64,000 nucleotides of DNA from Scybalosoma faecavium (lineage in GTDB: Bacteria > Bacillota > Clostridia > Christensenellales > Christensenellaceae): positions 248,001-312,000 of the forward strand of contig DVKG01000012.1 of assembly GCA_018716135.1 (NCBI GenBank), read 5' to 3'. Shown one piece after another: positions 15,724-25,134 of this stretch. The number at the start of each line of letters is the position of its first letter. The stretch's first letter is position 1. A model generated the notes under the pieces. The model ran no database searches. It was not told the DNA's origin and saw only the letters and a program-made list of their open reading frames with translations. Position numbers and translations under genes: made by a program.

Positions 15724-16755
15724 TTACGCATGACGCGCTCTCAGCTGACCGCATGCTCCGTCTATATCCTGACCCAAGGAACGCCTGAGCGTCGCAGAAA
15801 CCCCCAGTTTTTTAAGCTGTTCCATGAAGGCATACGCCTGACGTCTGGAAACTCCTTCAAAGCCGCCTTCGGATATGGCGTTGTAAGCTATAAGATTCAC
15901 ATGCGCAATTTTCCCTTTCAGCAGGGAGGCCAGAGCTTCCGCATCTTTACTTCTGTCGTTTATACCATGCAGCAGCACGTATTCAATTATAATTCGTCTG
16001 CCCGTCTTTTTCTCATAATAACTCATAGCGTCCAGCGTCTCCGCTATGCTGTATTTTTTCGCAATCGGCATTATTTGCCTCCGCTGCAAATCCGTAGGCG
16101 CATGCAGCGAAAGACAAAGCGTAAGCGGAATATTCATATCCGCAAATTCATATATTTTCGGAACGACTCCGCATGTGGACAGAGATATGTTTCTGTAGCT
16201 TATCCCCAAGCTGTCGGGGCTGTTTATCAATCTCAGGAACTTGACAACATTCTGCAGATTAGCCATCGGCTCGCCCGTCCCCATCAGGACTATATTTGTT
16301 ATATGCCTTTTGCCGTCTCCGTCGGCTATGTCCGCATTTGTCATGAGTATTTGCGCGAGCAGCTCGCCGGGCTCGAGATTTCTTATAAATCCGCCCTTGC
16401 CGGAGGCGCAGAAGGCGCAGTCCATTCCGCATCCCACCTGCGTAGAGATACATATGCTGTTTCCGTGTTCATACCGCATGAGCACGCTCTCCACACTGCC
16501 CCCGCGCGGCATTTCCCATAGATATTTGCGAGTGCCGTCTGAAGAGACCTGCCTCGCAAGCATTTTAGGATAACCCTCCGAAAAGTTCTCCGAAAGCTTT
16601 TTTCTCAGAGCCAGGGAGAGGTTCGTCATCTCTGCGAAGGGAGTACATTTAGTGAGCCACTCATATATCTGACCCGCGCGGAAAGGCTTCTCACCCATTT
16701 CCTCTTTCAAAATGTCCTTCAGTTCGGATACGGAATAATCCAACAGATACTTCAT
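15724..16755 (-). CDS. rlmN: 23S rRNA (adenine2503-C2)/tRNA (adenine37-C2)-methyltransferase
   Basis: Radical-SAM enzyme that methylates C2 of A2503 in 23S rRNA and A37 in some tRNAs. The 343-residue length is normal. The [4Fe-4S] motif C109-x3-C113-x2-C116 (GCGMDCAFCASG) is present, followed by GTGEPMAN and the C-terminal catalytic cysteine in GQDIDGACGQLR. The ATG overlaps the stop codon of rsmB by one base, so the two are translationally coupled. Confidence 0.96.
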   Translation of the reverse strand: MKYLLDYSVSELKDILKEEMGEKPFRAGQIYEWLTKCTPFAEMTNLSLALRKKLSENFSEGYPKMLARQVSSDGTRKYLWEMPRGGSVESVLMRYEHGNSICISTQVGCGMDCAFCASGKGGFIRNLEPGELLAQILMTNADIADGDGKRHITNIVLMGTGEPMANLQNVVKFLRLINSPDSLGISYRNISLSTCGVVPKIYEFADMNIPLTLCLSLHAPTDLQRRQIMPIAKKYSIAETLDAMSYYEKKTGRRIIIEYVLLHGINDRSKDAEALASLLKGKIAHVNLIAYNAISEGGFEGVSRRQAYAFMEQLKKLGVSATLRRSLGQDIDGACGQLRARHA

Positions 16756-18104
16756 TATTCTATGCCCTTCCTTTTCAGCGACGCTATAAAGAAACCGTCA
16801 ATGCCGTCTATATGAGGAAACAGCTGCAATCTGCCTCCGCGTATTCTATACAGCAGCTTGTCGCTGAGCACATCGGCCAGCGGATTTTCGCAAAAGTCCG
16901 GATGTTTTCTCAAAAATGCGTCAATCTGCCTGTCGTTCTCGCGCTTATTTATTGTACAAGTAGAGTAAACCAGCGTTCCGCCCGGTTTTACATACTCGCA
17001 GCACGAATCCAGTATCTCAGCCTGAGTGGGCAGCAGCTCGTCCAAATCCTTGGGCTGCTTGCTGTATTTTATATCCGGCTTACGGTAGCACAGCCCCAGC
17101 GCGGAGCACGGCGCGTCTATCAGAACGCGGTCAAACTTTCGCGAATACTCCGGCTTGAGCTTTCGCGCATCCGCACAGACCGTCTCCGCCTCCACTCCCA
17201 TCCTCGCCAGGTTTTCGCGCATTATGTCAATCCTATGCTCATGCAGTTCCATGGCAACCTGAGCCGACGGTCCGTACTGAGCGGCGAGCGCCGTTTTCCC
17301 TCCCGGCGCAGCGCAGACGTCTATGACGCTCATTCCCTGCTTAATATCCGCCGCCTGTACGCAGAGCATGGACGATTCTCCCTGAACAGTCATCTGCCCT
17401 TTTTTATACAGAGAGAGCGACTGTATATCAGATATATTTTTTACATAGTATGCAAAATCGGAGTATTCTCCCTTTTTTGCGTGCAGACCCATGCCTTCCA
17501 GCTTATTTTCAAAGGACTTACTGTCCAATTTCAATAAATTCGGGCGGACGCACGTCTCCGCGCTGCTCTTCCTGTATGCGCACAGCTCTTCTGCGAAATC
17601 TGCGCCGTAATCAGATATCAGCATTTTCGTCAGCCAAAGCGGATAACTGTACATTACGCTCAGATATTCGGCATTGTTTTTCTCCCTGTCGGGATATTTC
17701 ACAGCGCCCAGATCCTTGCTGACTGCGCGAAGCACGCCGTTTACAAACCCCTTTAGCTGAGGCTTGTGCGCTTTTGCCAGATTTACGGACTCATTGACCG
17801 CCGCGCTGACAGGGACACTCTCGAAAAACACAAGCTGACATACCCCCAGCCGAAGTATGTCTCTGATTATCTTGTGTATTCTCTTGCTCTTTGCGTATTC
17901 GTCTATTATATAATCTATTCTGCCTATGTTCTCCAGCGTCGTGTAGCAGAGCGCGGAGGCGAATCTCCTGTCCTGCTCGTCGAGTCCTCCCAGCCGCTTT
18001 TTGAGAACCAAATTCAGATATGCACCCTCGCGCACTTCTCCGAGTACGCTGAGCGCTACAGCTCTTGAATTTGCCAAAACCGCCCTCCGTGCCGTATTAA
18101 TCAA
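16755..18104 (-). CDS. rsmB: 16S rRNA (cytosine967-C5)-methyltransferase
   Basis: Two-domain protein of 449 residues: an N-terminal NusB-like RNA-binding domain (about 1-150, ALSVLGEVREGAYLNLVLKK) and a Rossmann methyltransferase domain (about 170-449). SAM-binding VIDVCAAPGGKTALAA and the two catalytic cysteines, in DAPCSALG and in YSTCTINKREND, are in place. It overlaps the 3' end of fmt by eight bases. Family and gene order agree with rsmB (formerly sun/yloM). Confidence 0.95.
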   Translation of the reverse strand: MINTARRAVLANSRAVALSVLGEVREGAYLNLVLKKRLGGLDEQDRRFASALCYTTLENIGRIDYIIDEYAKSKRIHKIIRDILRLGVCQLVFFESVPVSAAVNESVNLAKAHKPQLKGFVNGVLRAVSKDLGAVKYPDREKNNAEYLSVMYSYPLWLTKMLISDYGADFAEELCAYRKSSAETCVRPNLLKLDSKSFENKLEGMGLHAKKGEYSDFAYYVKNISDIQSLSLYKKGQMTVQGESSMLCVQAADIKQGMSVIDVCAAPGGKTALAAQYGPSAQVAMELHEHRIDIMRENLARMGVEAETVCADARKLKPEYSRKFDRVLIDAPCSALGLCYRKPDIKYSKQPKDLDELLPTQAEILDSCCEYVKPGGTLVYSTCTINKRENDRQIDAFLRKHPDFCENPLADVLSDKLLYRIRGGRLQLFPHIDGIDGFFIASLKRKGIE

Positions 18105-19035
18105 ATTTCTCCGGCGGATTCTTCGCGCCGCGCAAGTAATCTCTCGCGCTCATCTGCTTCCCGCCCGGCATTTGCAGCCGTGTTATTTCTATTGCGCCGT
18201 CTCCGGTGTTTACAAAAAGACCTTTTTTAGCGTCCGCGAGTATAACCTCGCCCGGGACTATGCTCGCGCCGAAGCTCTCCGCCTTCTTTACTTCAAATAT
18301 CTTAACCTTTTTGCCGCCCCACACGGCGTACGCGACAGGCGCGGGATTGAGTCCGCGCACCAAATTAATTATGCTCGCCGTATCCGCGCTAAAATCTATC
18401 TTTCCGAATCCTTTGGGGAAGGTTTTGCATACCGTCGCCTCCGTTTCGTCCTGCGGCGTGCGCACAAGCGTGCCGTTCGTAAGTTTTTCAAGAGTTCTTA
18501 TAAGCGTTTCCGCGCCTATTTTAGACAGGCGTTCTCTAAGCTCTCCTCCTGTCTCCTCCGGAAGAATGGCCGTTTCTGTCTTTTCCAGCATATCGCCTGC
18601 ATCCAGCTCATATACTGTATACATCGTAGTGACGCCCGTCGTCTCATCTCCGTTTATCACAGCCCACTCTATAGGCGCGGCTCCGCGCAGCTTGGGCAGG
18701 AGCGACGCATGGACATTGATGCAGCCGAGCGGAGGAATATCCAAAATCTCCTGAGAGAGAATCTGACCGTAGGCCACCGTTACCATTAAATCGGGAGATA
18801 CTTTCTTTAAATCTTCTATCCCCTCTCGGCTTATCTTTTCATGCTGATATACAGGAATGCCCAGCTCAGCCGCTCTCGCTTTGACGGGAGGCGGCGTCAG
18901 CTTATGCCCCCTGCCCTTCGGTCTGTCCGGCTGAGTGAATACGGCGCAGACGTCATAACCCGACTCAACAACGGCGTCGAGGCATGGAACGGCAAATTCC
19001 GGCGTGCCAAAAAAAGCTATCTTCGGCTTATTCAT
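18097..19035 (-). CDS. fmt: Methionyl-tRNA formyltransferase
   Basis: Formylates initiator Met-tRNA. The 312-residue protein shows IAFFGTPEFAVP at the N-terminus, the catalytic block with Asn-His and Asp (INVHASLLPKLRGAAPI, GVTTM) and a C-terminal OB-like tRNA-binding domain from about residue 205. I start it at 19035 (MNKPKIAFFG), eight bases inside the def 3' end; a longer frame runs deeper into def. It lies in the standard priA-def-fmt-rsmB order, so N-formylation and deformylation are made together. Confidence 0.96.
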   Translation of the reverse strand: MNKPKIAFFGTPEFAVPCLDAVVESGYDVCAVFTQPDRPKGRGHKLTPPPVKARAAELGIPVYQHEKISREGIEDLKKVSPDLMVTVAYGQILSQEILDIPPLGCINVHASLLPKLRGAAPIEWAVINGDETTGVTTMYTVYELDAGDMLEKTETAILPEETGGELRERLSKIGAETLIRTLEKLTNGTLVRTPQDETEATVCKTFPKGFGKIDFSADTASIINLVRGLNPAPVAYAVWGGKKVKIFEVKKAESFGASIVPGEVILADAKKGLFVNTGDGAIEITRLQMPGGKQMSARDYLRGAKNPPEKFD

Positions 19036-19486
19036 CCTCGAGTATTTCCCTTTCCATAATATCAATATAAAGCTTTCCGTCCAGATGATCCGTCTCGTGG
19101 CATATCGCGCGCGCGAGCAGACCTTCTCCCGTCAGCACCTGCTCGTCCCCGTTGAGATCTGTATAATGAACCGTCGCCTTCATCGGACGTGTTACAATGC
19201 CGCTTCTTCCAACGCAGGAGAGGCATCCCTCCTCTCCGGTCTGTTCTCCCTCTGTATGAGTGACGACCGGATTTATCATTTCATAAAATCCATCGCCTAC
19301 GTTTATAACTACTATACTGCGCAGAATCCCGATCTGAGGAGCGGCGAGACCGCATCCGTCCGCGTTTGTCATAGTCTCTTTCATGTCCTCGACAATCTGC
19401 TTTATGTGCGGTGTAATCTCTCTTACGGGTTTGCATATTTTACGCAGCGCCGGATCCGGGTGCTGTAGTATTTTTCTCAATGCCAT
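19028..19486 (-). CDS. def: Peptide deformylase
   Basis: Removes the formyl group from nascent proteins. All three metal/catalytic motifs are intact: GCGLAAPQIG at 44-53, EGCLS at 86-90 with ligand C88, and HETDH at 130-134 with two His ligands and catalytic Glu131. The 152-residue length is that of a small type-1-like enzyme. The ribosome site AAAGGAGAG precedes the ATG. The C-terminus overlaps fmt. Confidence 0.96.
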   Translation of the reverse strand: MALRKILQHPDPALRKICKPVREITPHIKQIVEDMKETMTNADGCGLAAPQIGILRSIVVINVGDGFYEMINPVVTHTEGEQTGEEGCLSCVGRSGIVTRPMKATVHYTDLNGDEQVLTGEGLLARAICHETDHLDGKLYIDIMEREILEDE

Positions 19487-19557
19487 ATTTATCTCTCCTT
19501 TAACATACTGCCAAATTTATTTTAATTTTTGAAATACTTAAAAAACATTTTTTTACG

Positions 19558-21786
19558 TCAGTTTACGTCATATGGGTCTATATCCATAGATACCAGAACA
19601 TCGCTTCTGCCGCGCAGCTCCTCCCAGACATCCTGGAGGACTCGCTTCAGCTCCTTTGATCTCTCTGTGGTTTTAACCCGAAGCAATATATGATATCTGC
19701 TTCTGCCGTCCAGTCTGGCAACAGGCGCGTTTTTCGCCGTTAATAAGATTATATCAGATTCATATGGCTTTAGCACGTCTTTAAGTAAATTTTCAGCCTC
19801 GAGGCACAAAGCCTCTGCTTTTTCAGCGTTTTTATGAGTAAACAGCAGTCTGAACAGCTTAGAATACGGCGGCGCCAGAGCAATCTTTCTGTACTCCAGC
19901 TCACCTTTAAAAAAGCCCGCGTAATCGTGCTTCGCAGCGCATTTGACAGCGAAATCATCCGGATTGTACGTCTGAATTATAACTCTGCCTGCCGTGCTTC
20001 TGCCCGCTCTGCCCGCGACCTGCTCTATCATGGAGAAGGTCATCTCCGAAGCCCGATAGCCGCCCTGAGTCATCATTCCGTCCGCCGAGATAACGGCCGC
20101 CAGAGTGACGCGCCCGAAATCCAGACCGCGCGCGACCATCTGAGTGCCTATCAGTATGTCAGCCTCGCCGTTTTTAAATTGCGTATATATCCTCTCATGC
20201 GCGTCCTTCCTGCGCGTCGTGTCGAAATCCATTCTCAGGACTCTCGCCTGAGGGAACAGCTCCTTTACCTGCATCTCAAGCTGCTGAGTTCCCACGCCGA
20301 CCAGCCTTACATAAGGATCTCCGCAATCAGGACAGATATTTGAAAACGGAAACATTCTCCCGCAGTAATGACATACAAGAGCGTTTTTGTCCTTATGATA
20401 CTTCAACGGAATATCACAATGAGAGCATTTTCGCACATGACCGCAGGCGGGGCAGTGTACACTGCCGGAATACCCTCTCCTGTTGAGAAAGAGAAGCGCC
20501 TGCTCCCCCCTTTTTAGTATGCCGTCAATTTCTTGGTAAAGTTCTCCGCTTATCGACGTTCGATTCCCTTTGACAAACTCGCGCTTCATATCCACGATTT
20601 TAGTCTCAGGCAGGTTGAGCCCGCGCACTCTCTCGGGCATTTCTATAAGCTCATACACGCCCATCTTCGCCTTCATGTAATCCTCAATCAGCGGCGTTGC
20701 ACTCGCCAGCACCAGCACGGCGCTGTTCAGATAGACTCTTATTCTGGCAATGTCCGCCGCGTGATACGGAGGATGATTGTCTGCACGATAGCTCTGTTCA
20801 TGTTCCTCGTCTATTATTATAAGTCCGATATTCTCCAGCGGCGCAAAGACAGCAGACCTCGCGCCCATGGCGATTTTTGCTCTGCCGCAGCGCAGCCTGC
20901 GCCATTCATCATATCTCTCGCCTGCCGAAAGTCCGCTGTGCAAAATCGCAATCTCATCTCCGAAAACAGAAACCAACGTGCTGTACAACTGAGGCGCGAG
21001 CGATATTTCCGGCACAAGTATAAGCGCCGTTTTTCCTTTTTCCAAAGCATGACGAACGCATCTGATATAAACCTCTGTCTTTCCGCTTCCGGTCACCCCG
21101 TGCAGCAGAGCCGTATGCCTTCCGCCGGAATCCACCAGCTTGTTTATTTTTTCAACGGCGTTTTGCTGTCCCTCTGTTAGCTTTACTTCGTCATATCTCT
21201 GAGCGACAAGTTCTTTATAAGGCGCTCGGAGACTCTCCGCCTCTATTATCTCCGCCGCTCCCGATTCCTCCAGTTTTTTAACGGACGGTCTATCCAGTAC
21301 GGCCAGCGGAACTTCTCCCTCGGATATTGTATCTATTGTTTTCAGTCTGTTCTTGGCGCGTATTCCCCCGTTTTTAGTAAAGCAAGCCGAGCGCATTTCA
21401 TTCAGCTTGTCAGCGTCCTTTACTCGCACGAGCTTAACAGTGTGCTTATCCACCCTTCCGCCGCGCATATCCGCCGGATACATCAGGCGCAAGGCAAAGG
21501 CGAGCGTCGTTCTATACGTCTCGCGCACGCGCTTCGCCAGCTCCATCTGTTCTCCCGTCAGGAGCGGCTGCTCATCTATTTTGGACAATACGACTTTCAG
21601 CTTGCTCTCCGGCACTTCGCTTTGGTTTTTAATCCGCAGAACGGTCCCTTCGACCTTCGTCCTGCCAAAGGGTACAAAAACCCTGCTGCCGGGGGAGACG
21701 TCCATTCCCTCCGGCAACAGGTAGTCAAATATCTTATCTACATTGCTGTGCGCAACGTCTACGATTATTTCTGCGTATCTTCTCAT
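19558..21786 (-). CDS. priA: Primosomal replication restart helicase PriA
   Basis: Reloads the replisome at stalled forks. In order: the 3' DNA-binding domain at the N-terminus (AEIIVDVAHSNVDKIFDYLLP), then helicase motifs LLHGVTGSGKTEVYI, IIIDEEHEQSY and ATPLIED, then the zinc-binding segment with paired cysteines (CPACGHVRKCSHC, CHYCGRMFPFSNICPDC), and the QMVARGLDF and QVAGRAGR motifs. I prefer the ATG at 21786 (742 residues) to a TTG 33 bases earlier that lies just after coaBC; the ribosome site is weak for both. Stands in the conserved coaBC-priA-def order. Confidence 0.95.
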   Translation of the reverse strand: MRRYAEIIVDVAHSNVDKIFDYLLPEGMDVSPGSRVFVPFGRTKVEGTVLRIKNQSEVPESKLKVVLSKIDEQPLLTGEQMELAKRVRETYRTTLAFALRLMYPADMRGGRVDKHTVKLVRVKDADKLNEMRSACFTKNGGIRAKNRLKTIDTISEGEVPLAVLDRPSVKKLEESGAAEIIEAESLRAPYKELVAQRYDEVKLTEGQQNAVEKINKLVDSGGRHTALLHGVTGSGKTEVYIRCVRHALEKGKTALILVPEISLAPQLYSTLVSVFGDEIAILHSGLSAGERYDEWRRLRCGRAKIAMGARSAVFAPLENIGLIIIDEEHEQSYRADNHPPYHAADIARIRVYLNSAVLVLASATPLIEDYMKAKMGVYELIEMPERVRGLNLPETKIVDMKREFVKGNRTSISGELYQEIDGILKRGEQALLFLNRRGYSGSVHCPACGHVRKCSHCDIPLKYHKDKNALVCHYCGRMFPFSNICPDCGDPYVRLVGVGTQQLEMQVKELFPQARVLRMDFDTTRRKDAHERIYTQFKNGEADILIGTQMVARGLDFGRVTLAAVISADGMMTQGGYRASEMTFSMIEQVAGRAGRSTAGRVIIQTYNPDDFAVKCAAKHDYAGFFKGELEYRKIALAPPYSKLFRLLFTHKNAEKAEALCLEAENLLKDVLKPYESDIILLTAKNAPVARLDGRSRYHILLRVKTTERSKELKRVLQDVWEELRGRSDVLVSMDIDPYDVN

Positions 21787-21840
21787 TTTAATAAAGCACG
21801 CCGCCCGGTTGTTCAACAATATCGTACATCAAAAAGCAGA

Positions 21841-23022
21841 TTAAAGCAGCGCATGTGCAAAGTCAAGTATTGAAGATGCTATCTGCGACTTAGGCGCCTT
21901 TTCCAGCTGTTCCACTCTTCCGTCAGCGAAATAAATCGTTACAGCGTTTTCGTCAGTGCCAAAGCCTATATCGCTGCGCGATACATCGTTTGCCACTATC
22001 ATATCCAGATTTTTGCGTTTCAGCTTGCCTTGAGCATTTTTTTCCAAGTCGGAAGTCTCCGCGCTGAAGCCCACGAGCACCTGACCGTTTTTCTTCGCGC
22101 CAAGCTCTTTGAGAATATCCGTAGTACGAACAAGCTCCAGCGCAAAGTCATCGCCTTTTTTCATCTTGCCCGTCTGCTTGTTTGCGGGAGTATAATCCGC
22201 GACAGCCGCCGCTTTTATCACTATATCGGCATCATCAAAATTCGCCAGCACAGCTTCGTACATATCCTGCGCGCTGTCCACGTCTACGACATTCACTCCG
22301 GCAGGGTATCTTTCAAACCGTCTGCCCGAAACCAGCGTCACATTCGCTCCTCTCATGGCGGCTGCTTTTGCTATGCTGTAGCCCATCTTTCCCGTGGAGC
22401 GGTTTGTCAGATAGCGCACGGCATCTATGCGTTCTGTAGTAGGGCCTGCCGTTACCAGCACGTTAAGCCCTTCCAGGTCGCGCTTTGCCATAATGCTTTC
22501 CAGCTTTTCTATTATTACTTCCTCGTCCGGATATCTGCCTTTCCCCACATCTCCGCACGCCAAAAGTCCGGAATCGCTCTCTGCGAAATGTTTGCCAAAT
22601 TCAGCGAGCGTTCTGATATTTCTCTGCGTTATGCCGTTCTCAAGCATAGCCGTATTCATCGACGGCACATAAAGCGTGGGAGCCTTGGTCGCGAGCAGCA
22701 TAGTCGTTATGTAATCGTCAGCTATTCCGCATGCTGTCTTTGCGATTATATTAGCCGTCGCCGGCGCGATCACAACAGCGTCGGCGCGCTTTGCCAACGA
22801 TATATGAGAAACTTCATATGGCGTAGATCTATCGAAGGTATCCGTTATGACCGCATGTTTAGTGAGCGTTTCAAAAGTAAGCGGCGAAATAAATTTTTGC
22901 GCGCTCTCTGTCATACATACAAACACCTCCGCGCCCATCTTCACCAGCTTGCTCGCGAGAGACGCAGATTTATACGCCGCAATTCCTCCACAAACGCAAA
23001 GGACTATATTTTTACCTATCAT
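21841..23022 (-). CDS. coaBC: Bifunctional phosphopantothenoylcysteine decarboxylase/phosphopantothenate-cysteine ligase
   Basis: Two steps of coenzyme A synthesis. Residues about 1-185 are the flavin-dependent CoaC decarboxylase: GGIAAYKSASL, active-site His in VSHISLAKRADAVVIAPATA, PSMNTAM (the usual Trp after MN-x-x-M is Leu here) and LACGDVGKGR. Residues about 190-393 are the CTP-dependent CoaB ligase: VTAGPTTERIDAVRYLTNRS and KAAAVADYTP. The 393-residue fusion is standard. It overlaps the 3' end of rpoZ by four bases. Confidence 0.95.
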   Translation of the reverse strand: MIGKNIVLCVCGGIAAYKSASLASKLVKMGAEVFVCMTESAQKFISPLTFETLTKHAVITDTFDRSTPYEVSHISLAKRADAVVIAPATANIIAKTACGIADDYITTMLLATKAPTLYVPSMNTAMLENGITQRNIRTLAEFGKHFAESDSGLLACGDVGKGRYPDEEVIIEKLESIMAKRDLEGLNVLVTAGPTTERIDAVRYLTNRSTGKMGYSIAKAAAMRGANVTLVSGRRFERYPAGVNVVDVDSAQDMYEAVLANFDDADIVIKAAAVADYTPANKQTGKMKKGDDFALELVRTTDILKELGAKKNGQVLVGFSAETSDLEKNAQGKLKRKNLDMIVANDVSRSDIGFGTDENAVTIYFADGRVEQLEKAPKSQIASSILDFAHALL

Positions 23023-23213
23023 ATCTGTCTTACGTATGTAACCTTATCGTTGTATATTTCTTCTACTGCCTGAGATACGGGATTCTCATCGGGCTCGTCA
23101 GTCAGCGGCTGAGCGCCTTGAACCAGCTGGCGCGCTCTTTTCGCCACTTCTACTACGAGAGTATATCTGCAATCTACCTTTTCCAGAATTTTATCGAGTT
23201 CGGGTACAATCAT
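23019..23213 (-). CDS. rpoZ: RNA polymerase omega subunit
   Basis: A 64-residue protein matching bacterial omega: the N-terminal RYTLVVEVAKRARQLV helix is the conserved omega core, followed by an acidic linker (LTDEPDENPVSQAVEEI). It helps assembly of beta-prime into RNA polymerase. It lies 14 bp downstream of gmk and overlaps coaBC by four bases, the common gmk-rpoZ-coaBC order. Confidence 0.94.
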   Translation of the reverse strand: MIVPELDKILEKVDCRYTLVVEVAKRARQLVQGAQPLTDEPDENPVSQAVEEIYNDKVTYVRQI

Positions 23214-23227
23214 TTGTCAATCTCCTC

Positions 23228-23803
23228 TCACTTTCCATAGTTTTCCTGTATTATTGCTTTTATCTTCTGCGCCGCAGTCTCCACTTCGTCGTTCAGCACG
23301 ACGTAATCGTACTCATCGCTTCTGTTCATCTCAGCCTGAGCTTTAGAGAGGCGCGTCTTTATCTGTTCTTCAGATTCTGTCCGGCGGCCTCTGAGTCTGC
23401 GTTCCAGCTCCTCAAAGGACGGCGGCATTATGAATATAAGCTTTGCATCCGGTCTTTTATCTTTAACGAGCATAGCCCCGACTACATCTATCTCCAAGAG
23501 TACGTTTTTACCCTCAGCCAGGCGCTCCTCCACCTTCGGCAGAGGCGTGCCGTAGTAGTTGCCGAACACATCCGCATATTCCAAAAACTCACCTTTGGCT
23601 ATCATGTCCTCAAATTCCTGCTTTGACAGAAAATAGTAATGCACTCCGTCTGTCTCATGGTTTCTGGGAGCGCGAGTAGTACATGATATACTCAAAGCCA
23701 CCGTGTCGTCTATCTCCAGCAGTCTTTTTACTATAGTGCCTTTGCCCGCTCCTGACGGACCTGATACTATATACAGATTCCCTTTTACGCATTCCTCAGT
23801 CAT
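23228..23803 (-). CDS. gmk: Guanylate kinase
   Basis: Phosphorylates GMP to GDP. The 191-residue protein has the P-loop SGPSGAGKGT near residues 13-22, the GMP-binding SCTTRAPRNHETDGVHYYF region and the LEIDVVGA Walker B-like strand. I start it at 23803 (MTEECVKGN) because AGAGGGAA lies just before; a longer frame runs back through the remA-gmk gap into remA. First enzyme of nucleotide metabolism in the cluster, between remA and rpoZ. Confidence 0.96.
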   Translation of the reverse strand: MTEECVKGNLYIVSGPSGAGKGTIVKRLLEIDDTVALSISCTTRAPRNHETDGVHYYFLSKQEFEDMIAKGEFLEYADVFGNYYGTPLPKVEERLAEGKNVLLEIDVVGAMLVKDKRPDAKLIFIMPPSFEELERRLRGRRTESEEQIKTRLSKAQAEMNRSDEYDYVVLNDEVETAAQKIKAIIQENYGK

Positions 23804-23843
23804 TATGATATTCCCTCTCTTAGATATAACCGAATAAAAACAT

Positions 23844-24101
23844 TTAAAATTCGGCGCACTCGCCCGCCGGCGCAGATAATCTGCCCGCGATTGTCTCAGG
23901 CTGAAGCGCGGATGAGATAACATGCTCGCTGTCCATTATGAGAACTGCGCGCATTTTTCTGCCATACGTCGCGTCTATCAGCCTGCCGCCTGCGCGCGCT
24001 TCCTGCACCAGCCTTTTTATGGGAGCTGATTCCGGACTGACTATTGCGACTATTCTCTCTCCCTGAACCATGCTGCCGAATCCTATGTTGACCAGTTTCA
24101 T
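23844..24101 (-). CDS. remA: RemA/YlzA-family (DUF370) DNA-binding regulator
   Basis: An 85-residue protein matching RemA of B. subtilis, which assembles into a ring that wraps DNA and activates biofilm-matrix and osmoprotection genes. The family hallmark GFGSMVQGERIVAIVSPESA is near residues 7-26, followed by the GRLIDATYGRKMRAVLIMDS block. Homologues are widespread in clostridia, many without an eps/tapA system, so the target genes here are unknown. It sits between yicC and gmk as in Bacillus. Confidence 0.93.
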   Translation of the reverse strand: MKLVNIGFGSMVQGERIVAIVSPESAPIKRLVQEARAGGRLIDATYGRKMRAVLIMDSEHVISSALQPETIAGRLSAPAGECAEF

Positions 24102-24108
24102 CTGTCAC

Positions 24109-24984
24109 CTACTCTATGTTCTGCACTTGCTCGCGGATCTTTTCGACTTCGCCCTTCGCTTCGAGCACGTAATCTGTTATCTGTACGTCAGACGATTTGG
24201 AACCTATAGTGTTATATTCTCTATTAAGCTCCTGCACCAAGAAATCAAGCGCTCTGCCCGAAGCTCCTTCGCCTGAGATTATCTCTTTCAAGCGTATGAG
24301 GTGGCTGTCTAATCTGACCGTCTCCTCCGCTATGGCGCATCTATCCGCAAAATAGAGTATCTCTGCATTAAAGCGGTTCACGTCCAGATCTGTCTCCTTG
24401 GCAAATTCTCCAAGACGCGCCGCCAGCTTCTGCTTGTATTCCTCAACGACAACAGGCTCGCGCTCTTTTATCTTTGCCGTTATGCCCTCCAGCTTCTTTC
24501 CGCGGGAGAGTATGTCCTCCGCCATGCGCTTGCCTTCGGCGGCGCGCGCCTCTTTCAGATCGCCGACCGCCGCGTTCACCGCTTCGAGAAGCACTTCTTT
24601 CAGCTCTTCCTCATCCGCAGGTTCGTCTTCAAACGACAGCACATCCGGCAGGCGCATAACGTCTATCATGCTGAGATCGTTCGCAATTCCTGTTCGCTGT
24701 GATATTTCTGCACTTGCTTCCATATATCCTGCCAGCAGACTCGCATCCAGGCTGACCTTTCTGGCGCTGTCTCCGACAGCCTTGTAACTGATGAAAGCAT
24801 CCACCCTTCCTCTGAACAAGTGCGATTTTATTGCATTGCGAATGTCGTCTTCCAAAAACAGCATCGCTCTCGGCATACGAATATTAAAGTCGAGAAACCT
24901 GTGATTTACGGTTTTTATTTCTACAGTAATGTTATGTCCCAGTTTCTCAACAGTTGCTCTGCCAAAACCCGTCATGCTGTTCAT
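24109..24984 (-). CDS. yicC: YicC/YloC-family endoribonuclease
   Basis: A 291-residue protein with the N-terminal MTGFGRA motif (residues 4-10) that defines the YicC family and the conserved C-terminal DUF1732 region with RLDSHLIRLKEII and GRALDFLVQELNREYNTIGSKS near the end. YicC proteins are hexameric endoribonucleases; the E. coli member promotes decay of the sRNA RyhB. It is the first gene of the cluster running to thiN. No clear consensus promoter was found in the 150 bp upstream; TAAAAT and TATAAA hexamers there lack good -35 partners. Confidence 0.93.
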   Translation of the reverse strand: MNSMTGFGRATVEKLGHNITVEIKTVNHRFLDFNIRMPRAMLFLEDDIRNAIKSHLFRGRVDAFISYKAVGDSARKVSLDASLLAGYMEASAEISQRTGIANDLSMIDVMRLPDVLSFEDEPADEEELKEVLLEAVNAAVGDLKEARAAEGKRMAEDILSRGKKLEGITAKIKEREPVVVEEYKQKLAARLGEFAKETDLDVNRFNAEILYFADRCAIAEETVRLDSHLIRLKEIISGEGASGRALDFLVQELNREYNTIGSKSSDVQITDYVLEAKGEVEKIREQVQNIE

Positions 24985-25134
24985 TCCTATTACCTCCGCG
25001 TCACTACGTTAACTTTTATTTTACCACATTTATACGTGTTTTAAAAGCATAAATAAAGTCTTTTTTATTGTCAGAAACTCAAATATCGCCGCGACGGACG
25101 TCTCCGTCTTTCCCTCTGCGCGCCTTATTGAATT
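24985..25134. other. Intergenic region ligA-yicC
   Basis: 150 bp. It holds a GACGGA/TCCGTC hairpin near 25092-25107 that has no T-run on the minus strand, and AT-rich sequence with weak -10-like hexamers before yicC. I see no gene. Confidence 0.4.
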